Origin: Siphonodentalium dalli
Taxonomy: Eukaryota; Mollusca; Scaphopoda; Gadilida; Siphonodentaliidae
Assembly (NCBI GenBank): GCA_032622095.1
Contig: CP136062.1
Coordinates: 197,047,887 to 197,111,886, forward strand
Length of the DNA stretch: 64,000 nt
Direction of reading: 5' to 3'
Positions 35,744-45,358 of this stretch are shown here, one piece after another. The notes under the pieces are model-generated. The model had not been told where the DNA came from. It saw nothing but the letters and a program-made list of their open reading frames with translations, and did not search any database. Both the position numbers and the translations under genes were made by a program. The first letter of the stretch is position 1; each line of letters begins with the position of its first letter.

Positions 35744-36742
35744 GAGCTCTGTGCCCTGCAGTAGGTGCATTGTGTTCCCACGTGCTTAGAAGTTAATTAA
35801 CAGACAAAGGTGCGTCTGCCTTCAGCATTGTTAGTTTAAAGGGCCATATGCGAGTATGAAGTGTCTTAAACGAATACATTATGGATTTACTATAATGTTG
35901 TAGAAGACACAAATTTCCAGATTATTCCACCTGAATTGAATTAAGTCTTGAAACGTACAACTCATAAAAATAAGTGCGAGTGCAGTGTTATGAAGATTGC
36001 GATGGTTTTATAAGATATATCTTTATTCTAGAACGTACTAGTGATCTTTGAAACGCCCACACTAATTTGATGTTATTCTGGAACATTTTTATTGTTATGG
36101 AACAATGTGGAACATTTTTTTCTCTCGAACATTCTAGATTGTTTTAATTTGTCGGCTTTTTCATAACCTTTTAGAAAGACAATTTCTTACCCAATAGGTG
36201 CAAATGATATGTGGCCCATGTTTGAATGAATTACACATTAGACCGGCTATTATCTACGGTTACCCCCGAATGTGTTTGAACGCTTAAATTACCAGATAAA
36301 TTCATGGTGAAAACGCACTTAGTGCATCGCGTGCTTAGTGCACATCTGGCATCGTTTAAACCATTATAGAATATATTCCATGATGCTCTGTTATTGTTAG
36401 AAAGCGTGCCTCGTGGAATGTGTTTTCTACCAGGTACATAACAGTTAATAAATCTGTGAGATCAATAATGTTTTTATTAAAGGTAAAAAAAGTTAAAGAG
36501 GCCGAAGTGTTTTAAGGAGATTTGATAAATAATTTTAAATGCCTATATTCTATGCGTGGTAAATAGATGCTATGATAGCCAATGTGTGTACGGGGTGAAA
36601 TTAACATTGGGACTTTACAGTTATATAATTTTAAAGAGGCCGTAGACAAATATGAATTTTATTACACGAATACATTATGGATTTTACTAGAAAAAAATAG
36701 AATTTTCCAGAAACAATAAAAATGTTCCAGAAACAAAAAAAT

Positions 36743-36760
36743 TTCCAGAATTTTCCAGAA
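36743..36760. promoter_or_regulatory. Four-unit heat-shock element, right arm
   Basis: Mirror of the left-arm site: TTCCAGAATTTTCCAGAA. It lies about 190 bp from the right end of the element. Confidence 0.65.
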
Positions 36761-36948
36761 CAATAAAAATGTTCCAGAAATTACGTGGGAAGGAGGAGCG
36801 ATATATAATAATTAAAGGGGGGCGTTACCATACTATGAGGCCATATATACACAGCATAGGAAAGGGGGCGTTGCCATACTATGGAGCCATAGACCTATAG
36901 GAAAAGGGGTCCCACACATACATGACCCAGAGTTACAATCATGCTGCT

Positions 36949-36954
36949 GCGGTG
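36949..36954. repeat. Right 6-bp target-site duplication of the giant element
   Basis: GCGGTG, identical to 21798-21803. Joining the flanks at one copy leaves a continuous unique sequence. Confidence 0.8.
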
Positions 36955-37137
36955 AACTCGACAAGTGGACGTTCGTCTGATATAATCGCATAATTTAAGT
37001 AGGACGGTCACGTTGTTGGGGTTTAATAGGAGAACAAAACTGTATGTACTATAGGATTTTCAGTCAATGAAACTGGAATGTTTCTTCTGCGTAAGGAACT
37101 CCAGTAATTACACCACATTAAGTGGTGATATTCGTCA

Positions 37138-37606
37138 CCTTAGGTGACCTTAAAAATTTATCTATGATTGGAAATGTGAACTCACTTGGTAAATGTTCGA
37201 CCTATCAAATTTACAAAACACATTTTGGTACTGAACCTTACTTATAATGTAAGATAACAAGAAACGACGTGATTAATTTGATGATAAACCATCGCTTGCA
37301 AATAGAAACAGGATCATGGTTAAAATTGACAAGAATACAAAATATTGTAACTTATGTAGGACTAATGCATTAGACTCACATAATGCATTAGTCCTACACA
37401 AGTTACACTATCTTTTATTCTTGTCAATTTTAACCATGATCCTGTTTCTATTGGCAAGCGATGGTTTCTCATTAAAGTCGTTCTTGTTATCTTACATTAG
37501 TAAGGTTCAGTACCAAAATTTGTTTTGTAAATTTTATAGGTCGAACATTTACCAAATGAGTTCACCTTTAATTTCCAATCATAGATAAATTTTTCTGTTA
37601 AAGTTT
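37138..37606. repeat. 470-bp foldback palindrome
   Basis: The left half from CTTAAAAATTTATCTATGAT to the centre near 37376 is repeated inverted on the right, ending ATAGATAAATTTTTCTGTTAAAG. The match is high near the centre (AATGCATTA, GTCAATTTTAACCATGATCC) and falls outward, with small indels. The 90-codon ORF within it is a by-product. It may be a MITE; no target duplication was found. Confidence 0.75.
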
Positions 37607-37815
37607 GTTTGACAGGGGTGAATTAATTCTTTTGAATAATTACTAAGTAGATAGTAGTATAGTGTTCGCGTTATCTTAGGTTGATCGAATAAATAAATTT
37701 TGCCCTGTATAAGTAAACCATTCTTGTGTCGATTTCAATCTCCAAAGGGGTAAGACCTGTTTCGTCGTCTACCACGACGTCTGTGGTTCTAGATTTAAAG
37801 TACTAGGGTACAAGG

Positions 37816-39060
37816 TTAAAGATATACTGCAAATACGTTTTTTGCACGTTTTTCATGATATCCCCAAATTTCACAAGCGTACAAAAGAATTGGTTTAACA
37901 GTCTTTTCAAAGAGGTATACCTGTAAATTGACAGGTATGTTCATTTCTTTTGACTTATATATAAGTGCACACATAGCTCGTTTGGCATTTGGTCTTTTCA
38001 AAGAGGTCAATCTGTAAATTGACAGGTATGTTCATGTCTTTTGACTTATATATAAGTGCATACATAGCTCGTTTGGTCTTAGATATTAACTCCTTTATTC
38101 CAGGCGAGAAATTATTTGTACTTATAAGTTGAATCCCTAGATAATTAAAATTATTTACCTTCTCTATAGCTTTCCCGTTTATTTGTAAATTGGATTTTGG
38201 TTTTTTACCGGCACCCAGGACTATTCATTTGGTCTTTGAGGTATTCACGTTTAACTTCCAGAACAGTACACCGAAAAATTAGACAATGCTAATCGCATTT
38301 CTTTCAGGGTTTCAGTCATTATAACACTATCATCGGCGTATAATAAGATCACTATTTTCAGTAATTTGTCTATTTCTTTAAATACATATCGCTTTCCAAG
38401 AGGTACCACATAGGTGATTAAGAAAGATTCCAAATCGTTTACGTAAATTGCGAAAAGAAAAGATGAGACAATTGCACCCTGTAAAACACCAGATAACGTA
38501 TGGTAAGTATTCGACTCACATTCACCAATTCTAACCAACGATTTAACATTTGCATACATGTTCTGTCAAAACTTGAAACATTAATACCCTCTAAAAGAAG
38601 TTTTTGGCACAAACATGTTCTCAAACCCGTATCGAATGCTTGCTTAAAATCAATGAATGTACAAAAGATCCGCTTTTTATGTTGTTTATAAATACTGGAA
38701 AGGAAATGTAAAGCTGCTATGTGGTCAACTGTGGAAAATCCTTTTCTAAAGTCTGCTTGATTCATATTAATCATATCTATGGAATCGGCATATTTGTTCA
38801 GTCGCGTGTTTAAAATCTTTGTAAATAATTTGCCTAAGCATCTTAAAATGGTAATGGGGCGATAGTTTTCAGGTTTTGTTGGGTCACCCTTTTTCTTATA
38901 CATTGGAATTATACTACACCAACAGGCCATTGTTCTAGGATTATTCCACTTTCGAATATAATACCATTTTGTATATACTGATACCATAATGCGAATTGTT
39001 GTCTTGAAATACTCGTTACGTATATGATCTATTTCATTACTTTTGCCATTCGTCAGTTGG
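37816..39060 (-). pseudogene. Non-LTR retrotransposon reverse transcriptase, broken
   Basis: The minus strand carries RT motifs in order over three frames. 38439-38987 gives PMYKKKGDPTKPENYRPITI, LGKLFTKIL, NQADFRKGFSTVDHI and FIDFKQAFD (motif A). 38251-38559 gives GVLQGAIVSSFLF (motif B) and LLYADDSVIM (the YxDD catalytic motif). 37816-38010 gives LFEKTVKPILLYACEIWGY (the region after the RT). Frame changes near 38500 and between 38250 and 38010, plus a local duplication, make it non-functional. The catalytic aspartates themselves are still present. An I/Jockey-type affiliation is plausible but not certain. Confidence 0.88.
37903..38085. repeat. Tandem duplication of about 95 bp inside the RT pseudogene
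   Basis: GTCTTTTCAAAGAGGT, CTGTAAATTGACAGGTATGT and CATAGCTCGTTTGG each occur twice in the same order. The first copy starts near 37903, the second near 37993. Confidence 0.8.
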
Positions 39061-39079
39061 CTTAATTTACAGCTTTCAT

Positions 39080-39655
39080 GATTTCATTTTCTGTTATGTG
39101 GGCATATCCAAAATTTCATTATCATCGTGTATGGAATTTGAATTTTTATATTCGTGAAAAAAGTCACACATATCATTTGCGGTTATTTGATGTGTACTTT
39201 TTTTTTTATCTAATGTTCAAAATTTTCCAGAATTCCCTGGGACTAATACGGGATGTATAGATTTTATTTTGTTGCCAAGTTACTTTCGATAGAGCTTTAA
39301 GTTTTTTTAAGTGTCTGCTGGTTTATCGGTATCAAATAAGTGGCTCGCACTTGTTTTTCAATCACATTGCTGACTGTCTATGTATATTGGTATATGTAAT
39401 AGCGAATAAATATGCTTAAACATATTAACATGGAATATATATAAGGCATGACGTGCATACAGTACGTCGTACATTTTCGTCGAAAATTATTCCAAACTGG
39501 TTGGAAAATGAAACTATCAGAGAAATTTCAACATAGGTTTGGTCTAAACTTTCCAACTGAATTTGTTTGTCAAAGTTGAGGGGGTGAGAGATATATATAT
39601 GTCAGTTGAGTATACCGTAACGGTATTGAGATGAACATACATTGCCCAAACGGGG
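39080..39655. other. No gene recognised; TTGGAAA-type repeat fragment
   Basis: AT-rich. AACTGGTTGGAAAATG and TTTCCAACTG near 39495-39560 resemble the repeat family at 61-62 kb. Confidence 0.4.
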
Positions 39656-39661
39656 GGGGGG

Positions 39662-39768
39662 GGTAGACGTTAGTCCAATTGTTCAATAGTCCAAGGGCTC
39701 GATAGTCCGATGGTTCGTTAATCCGAGGGTTCATCGATAGCTCGATAGTCCGATGGCTCAATGGTTAG
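39662..39768. repeat. Irregular minisatellite, unit near 18 bp
   Basis: Repeats of (A)TAGTCCGATGGTTC with variants. It is followed by a SINE-like element and then the same minisatellite in opposite orientation at 40440-40640. Preceded by a poly-G run. Confidence 0.8.
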
Positions 39769-39861
39769 ATGGTGCATTCGTACGGGTTCAATTGTCGGAT
39801 ATATCTGGAACAAGCATGTCACGGAGAAGAACACAATTGACTTGTTTTGTTTTTATAATTA

Positions 39862-40355
39862 ATAATTAATAATAATGGTTCCTATATGGCGCGCGAGGGC
39901 CATAAGCACTTCACAGTATTACCACAGCTGTTAAGTATATCATGCCGAGTCTTAGCATGCTGCCATCTTACAGGCGCTTCACAAGAGCGGCTTACACTTA
40001 CCCAACAACCAGGTCCCCATTTCTCGTCTAGGTACGACGAAGCGAGCACAGTACAAGTGACCTTACCCACAACCTGGCGCGAGATTTGAAACAGCGTGTG
40101 ACTCTATATAGCACACACACACACACACACACACGCACACACACACACCCTCACCCCCCACACACACACACACACACACTCACCTCACCCCCCCCCCCAC
40201 ACACACACACCATCTGACACACACCCTCCCTCATACACCCTCATGCACACACACCGCTTAATCCGACCAAGCCACTGTTGCGGAGACGATTGTCCACCGG
40301 CGGGGAGCGAACTCACGCCGATGCGTCCGACACTCTAACTACTGGGCCACTTCCA
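39862..40355 (-). mobile_element. tRNA-derived SINE-like element with ATT tail
   Basis: On the minus strand, GTGGCCCAGTAGTTAGAGTG near 40350 matches a pol III A box in a tRNA-like context, and GAGTTCGCTCCCC about 35 bp later is close to a B box. A CA/GT-rich section follows (40112-40215), then a body with CTGGTTGTTGGGTAAGTG and GTGGTAATACTGTGAAGTGC, ending TAGGAACCATTATTATTAAT. An ATT-rich tail is typical of SINEs that use a LINE partner for mobilisation. The microsatellite splits head and body, so head and body could come from two elements. Confidence 0.6.
40112..40215. repeat. CA microsatellite with C runs
   Basis: Mostly ACACAC with CCCTCACCCCCC interruptions. It lies inside the SINE-like element. 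Confidence 0.95.
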
Positions 40356-40439
40356 CTAATTAACCTAGAGCTATTGCCTGTCCAATTGTTTTGAGCAATG
40401 TTGGGATGAAACCCCCTGTCGCTACGTTACTGCTAATGG

Positions 40440-40640
40440 ACCCCGGACTATTGAACTCTCAGAATATCGAACCCTCTGACTATTGAGCCGAATCCTCGGA
40501 TTATCGAACCATCGGACGATCGAACCTTCGGACTATCGAACCCTCAGTTTGCCCCGATTTAGACTAACTCTCGGACTATCGAACCATCTGACTATAGAAT
40601 CTGTGGACCATGGAACCCTAGGACAATTGAACCATCGGAA
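40440..40640. repeat. Irregular minisatellite, unit near 18 bp, opposite orientation to 39662-39768
   Basis: Units of the type CGGACTATCGAACC(A/C)TC with drift. The two arrays are inverted with respect to each other around the SINE-like element. A Ser/Asn/Arg/Thr-repeat ORF is an artefact. Confidence 0.8.
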
Positions 40641-40789
40641 TAAAGCACTGCAGCCGTTCAAACGTAATATTGCGTTTAGTGGGGTGCCTTGGTACTTTAT
40701 AGTGGTTGTGTCTGTCTGACTTTTGTGACTAAAACATGACACTCAGCTTGAATGACAGACTTACAATCAATATATTTACAGATAAAGTC

Positions 40790-42060
40790 AAAGTCAAGTC
40801 AAGAATTTCCGGAAACGCTGAAGACAGCTATTAGCATCGACGAATATCTTGGCCATGATGTACCGATACCTCTTTGCCCCCAGGGAAGAATACCAAATTA
40901 CAAGGTTTTCTATTTCCCGATTTCGTGGAATGCTTTGGTTGCTTGCTGTGTTATGTGAATTGTGTCTGGATTTGATGTTAACTGGATTATTGGACCTGAG
41001 TGCCTCAGCCTGGCTTTAATTGTACTCACATTTACGCCACTGCGCCGATCCAATTTAGAAATTAACTAACGTCGATGCCGCTCGCCGGTACAGAATTATA
41101 TGACAGACAAGGCGTTTACGATCTTGAAAACGTCAAAGTGCAATAAGTGGAGACCGCTGATGCCAGAAGTCAGTTGACCGCCAGGAATGTTGCTGCTGGG
41201 AAATATACCAGGGATGTGGCTAGAGGGTCTCCGAGGGGAGTGGTGTCAAATCAAACATCCAGACTTAGAATTTCCAAACTGCACCCAGTTTGAATTGCAT
41301 CATACCGAAATTCCAAAGTTTGGGAAATACAATTTGCACCCCACCCCCACCGTTGGGTTGAATTTTTTTTTCAAAAATCAAGATCTCAAGCTTTCCTACT
41401 ATTGGAAATATCCAACATGGAACAAACCCTCAAGATTTGTGCTGAAACATTAACCCATGACCATCAAGTCAATATCCTGAAACGACGAAGAGCGCTTTTA
41501 GTATCGACGAATATCAGTTCATCATGGTGTACCGATACTCTTTGCCCTCGGGGCATAATGTCAGATTACCAAGTTTTCGATTTCCCGATTCCATGGGATG
41601 CTATTGTATCTTACTGCCGTATGTGCGTTGTGTCTGGATTTGATGCTAACTGTATTATCGGACCTGAGTGCCTCACATTGGCTTTAATTGTACTCACATT
41701 TACGCCTCTCCGCCGATCCCATTTAGCAATTAACTAACGTTGATGCCGATCGCCGGTATGGAATTATATGACCAACGAGGCGTTTACGACCTTGAAATTG
41801 TCGAAGAGCAAAATTAAGAGACCGCTGATGCCTGGTGGCCGCCAGGAAAGTTGGTGGGAAATAGGCCAGGGCTGTGGCTAGAGGATTTCCGTTGAGCAGA
41901 TGGTGTCCAACTTAGAATGTCAAACTTCACCTCCTTCAACAGACTCAAATACCCGATTTGCTTGCGTTGACATTTTCCAACTGGCACCTCAAACTTTCTA
42001 ACTATTGGAAATTTCCATCTTGACACCCTTATGACTGGACATTTTCAAACTGATTGCCAT
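40790..42060. repeat. Diverged tandem duplication, period about 658 bp
   Basis: The two units share GTATCGACGAATATC, TTTGATG(T/C)TAACTG, GGACCTGAGTGCCTCA, GGCTTTAATTGTACTCACAT and CAGGG(A/C)TGTGGCTAGAGG at 41209 and 41867. One reading frame is preserved over about 80 codons (for example GPECLxLALIVLTFTPLRRS), but the first unit has a stop in it. It could be an old gene piece; more likely it is repeat sequence. The second half of each unit resembles the 61-62 kb repeat family. Confidence 0.75.
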
Positions 42061-44360
42061 TTCAGGCCTCCAGTTTAATCGAAAATATGCATGTACTACA
42101 GCCTGTTAAATGTTGGTGACAATTTTGGTATGTTCTCGGTGGCCTAACCGTCGCTTGAAAATCGCGTCTTCATCGTCTAAAATTCGCGAGCATAGTATAC
42201 AAGTGGATTAAAATGCACATAAAACGGCGGTCGTTGGCATTAGATGTGGGCAGTACCGGGAATATCACAGAGCGTTAGTTAATTTGGTAGTGTTTCACGC
42301 ATCATCCATGTACTAGTAAACACTTGAATATATTCAAATGAGTTACTGAGTTACTGAGTTACTGGGTCGATTTGCACGTGTATATCGCAGCTTTCTTCAA
42401 CAGACCTACGTTTTTTGGGGACATATATAATCGTGGCTTAATGACCTGAACAATGAACATCAATATTTATATATATCGTCAATCTTGGTCAATCGTAAAC
42501 ATGGATGTCATATGGTTTTACTGTGCTGTGGCCTGTGAATCTAGATGGATAATTGGGCGTAATGTTTTTTTTTAACAACGACACATCACTTTATACCAAA
42601 AACAGTGAAACGTTTCTGTTTCTCTCATCATAAAGTACACCCAATTGGCTAACTGATTTCTTGAGGTTCAATTTTCTTTGCGAACGTGTCGAATTATTCC
42701 ACTATATGCATATAATGTGAATGCTGACACACACACAAGGTACTGAGCGAATTTGTTGCTTTTTTGTTATCATATTCTGTGTTTTTATTACATTATCCAA
42801 TAAATAATCAGAACAAATATCACTCGCCTATTGTATGTGATCAGCATAGTAGCTTACTAGTTATCTGTGCGCGATAATATAGCGTGCACAGGGTTGAAAA
42901 CAATTATTTTCGGGTTGAAATCAATTCGTCTAGTTGGAATTTGGGGGTCACCAAATAGTCGAAATGGTTAAGTCAAACCCATGGATAACTCGAAATAATC
43001 TAACGGTCCCTTGCGATTCGACTTAACGAAGTTTAACTGTAACTAGATTTAAACACAGGCGCAGATGGGTTTTTCGTCACCGTAGCTAATAGAATGTATC
43101 CCAAGTTTTTATTTCGTACCAATATGTCATATATAACTTTTCAGTTTTTCAATGCTGGCAAATATACATAATTCAATTGCCTTCTGTTGCAACAACAAAT
43201 TAACAATATAGAGGTTCTAACTTCTAACTCCAATAACTATCAGCTACATGTACCAATGGTCATATATGCATAATGTGTGATGTATCGCCAGACGTTCCAG
43301 CATATCAATACAGATGGTTCAAATGTATCCGTATACGAAAAAGTCCGGCGATGGATTCGGACCAGGAGACCATAGATAGCCAACAGTGACTGCATGGGGT
43401 TAGAAGTTAGAAGTTCTCAATCTATATCTGTCTATTGCGTATATTCGGACGAATTCCAAATATTCTATATTTACATCCACATGCATGACACAAATTGAAC
43501 AGCTTACTGTTGATTTCTCTGGCGTGTCCCTAATGGCGATGAATTACGTAGGGATTATATGTCAGTACACAGTGCAGATCGTATAGAAGGCGATGCCCCT
43601 TAATGGAGTGCTCCGATAATAGGGGAATCAATTAGCTTCTAACGTTTTTAAAGATAAAGTTCTATTAGTCGTGCACAATGCATTGAACAATGCGAGGATG
43701 ACTAAACATGTTGAGCCAGGTACGGATGATTTGACCGGTTGAGGTTGAGGTGCAGTGTATCACACATCAACGGTTAATGCAAATTGTTTACTACCTACGT
43801 TGTACATAGATTCACGTTGTGTAACTTCGAAGTTGAATCTGCGAGTTGAGTTTAGATGTGAGAAATGAATGTTGATTTTGTTGCATGAGGTATACATGCA
43901 AGTTTAACCAACTTGCATCCATATTCCATGGAACTCAAGCCAATCAACATTCGTTCGTTAAATGGAACCCGCTACTCGAGGTATCATTGGTCGGCTCATG
44001 ACAGCCTACAATACACTATGTACATTATGTAACCGACCTTGTGGACGGGGACATTTCAAGTTTGGTTTGGTTTATTGGAAGATATCGTCATTTCAGTCAT
44101 TATCGATGTCCGTAATCCACTGAGCGCGTTGCCGAAAAAAACTATACACTGTTGTAATCCTTTAAGTATGCAAATGGTAAACATTGACAGACGCGCACCA
44201 GAGTTATTAGAAAGGACAGTAATCACAGATTATATCACGCACCAATAACAATTGGGACATTGTACGTCGAAAAAGTAATTTCGATCTTATTAACCAATTA
44301 TCCGATACATCCATGCACAAGCGTATCGTATCACTTCGTCGTGTGAACGGTCGATACAAC
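42061..44360. other. No gene recognised
   Basis: AT-rich. It contains a triple GAGTTACT at about 42340-42363 and a small inverted pair (GGTTCTAACTTCTAACTCC near 43213 against GGGGTTAGAAGTTAGAAGTT near 43396). ORFs are short and featureless. Confidence 0.4.
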
Positions 44361-44364
44361 TTAA

Positions 44365-44820
44365 ATGGTACTCAATCCGATTCGATGGTCCCCATATCAT
44401 CAGATTCCAACAACAACAACAACAACAACAAAAACAGCAACATATTTTGAAATGCCGCTTCAGTTATCATAACGATTAATTGCCCAAAAATAATGCAACA
44501 TTGCCCAAAACATTGCACAAACGTGTTTTTATCAACATGTTGTTCAACGAAATTTGGCCGGATTGTCAAATATCTAACACCCAAAGCCAATTGATTTCAG
44601 AGTTATCCACCTTCATCCGCAATTCGGTCCGAGACGGTCGGCTTGAGGAGTATTTGCCAGGCCGCCAAAAATTACATATTTCGGGAAATAACAAATTTCA
44701 AAAATCGATATCTGATCACTCCGAGCTTTGATGGGTAGGTTCCTCGACTCGAATCAAATATTTTTAACTCCGAAACCAAAGAAATAGTAGTTTGGGAGCG
44801 TTAATTCGGATTATGCATCT
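44365..44820. mobile_element. TTAA-flanked MITE, family C copy 4
   Basis: 456 bp between TTAA at 44361-44364 and 44821-44824. Left end ATGGTACTCAATCCGATTCG, then a CAA trinucleotide run at 44408-44445. Right end TTCGGATTATGCATCT. It shows the uninterrupted form of the site hit by the family B insertion in copy 3. Confidence 0.85.
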
Positions 44821-44824
44821 TTAA

Positions 44825-45356
44825 CCCCGTAACGACTGTGACGTTTCGTTACAAAAACGATTGACATCGTGTGATCAGGGCCTAATGAATAAATCATGCA
44901 AACTACCCATTACCTCATATATATACGAACCGTGAATCCATATACCGAGCGTCTGTGACTGTAATTACTGGCTAGCCACAACGTGACAAGGGCGTGCATG
45001 GGAGGCTAATGTATGAAAACACTATTACCCACGCGAATTACTTCGTCTAATTCAATCAGAGGTATTTGTGTAGGATGGTCGTGATCTTCTCTGTTCTCGT
45101 AACGATTCCGCGGATTGCGCCCGAGAGCTGTGCCGGGGCGTAATGACACCGCGGGAGACACCCCGCGAGCTCAGTATACTGATCCATCGAACGCTGCTAA
45201 GGGGTGTTTGGTGATCTATATACCAACGAACCGGAAGCTCGGATCGTATTAAATTTGTTTTATCTGCTAAGACATTCGATCTCCGGTGGACTAACAAGAT
45301 GACTTCTGGAGCACAGCATGTCGATTAAATTGGCGTTACAAGATTTAGATTTAGAC
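44825..45356. other. No gene recognised
   Basis: Less AT-rich than its surroundings. ORFs are short and have no recognisable features. Confidence 0.4.
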
Positions 45357-45358
45357 TA

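Larger units (their letters stand above)
21804..36948. mobile_element. Giant 15,145-bp inverted-repeat element with 6.7-kb arms
   Basis: Every position x in the left arm pairs with 58752 minus x in the right arm. I compared long stretches at the outer ends, the middle and the inner ends and saw no indel. The ends are AGCAGCATGATTG and its complement, giving AG...CT termini flanked by GCGGTG on both sides. The arms enclose a 1,689-bp unique spacer. Contents per arm, from outside in: subterminal repeats, heat-shock elements, an exon-like ORF, a module array and a 192-codon gene. A 6-bp duplication, AG ends and 15-kb length match Polinton/Maverick elements as a class, but no integrase, polymerase B, packaging ATPase, protease or capsid ORF was recognised. 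It may be a non-autonomous derivative or a different kind of element. Confidence 0.9.
30221..36948. repeat. Right arm (6,728 bp) of the giant element
   Basis: Partner of the left arm. It is easier to read because its genes lie on the plus strand and point outward, away from the spacer. Confidence 0.92.

Noticed and set aside
21804-36948. The giant inverted repeat as an assembly or library artefact (for example a palindromic read)
   Set aside because: A unique spacer, arm differences next to the loop, and a 6-bp direct repeat exactly at the two outer ends are not expected from a hairpin read error. Read-level proof is still needed.
37316-37588. 90-codon ORF
   Set aside because: Lies across the centre of a palindrome and changes with its indels.
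40290-40355. A genuine tRNA gene
   Set aside because: Only the A-box and an imperfect B-box region are tRNA-like. I could not build a full cloverleaf, and the downstream SINE-type body and ATT tail explain it better.
43190-43440. A MITE defined by the TTCTAACTTCTAAC inverted pair
   Set aside because: The pair is only about 20-25 bp, has no flanking duplication and no second copy in the window.
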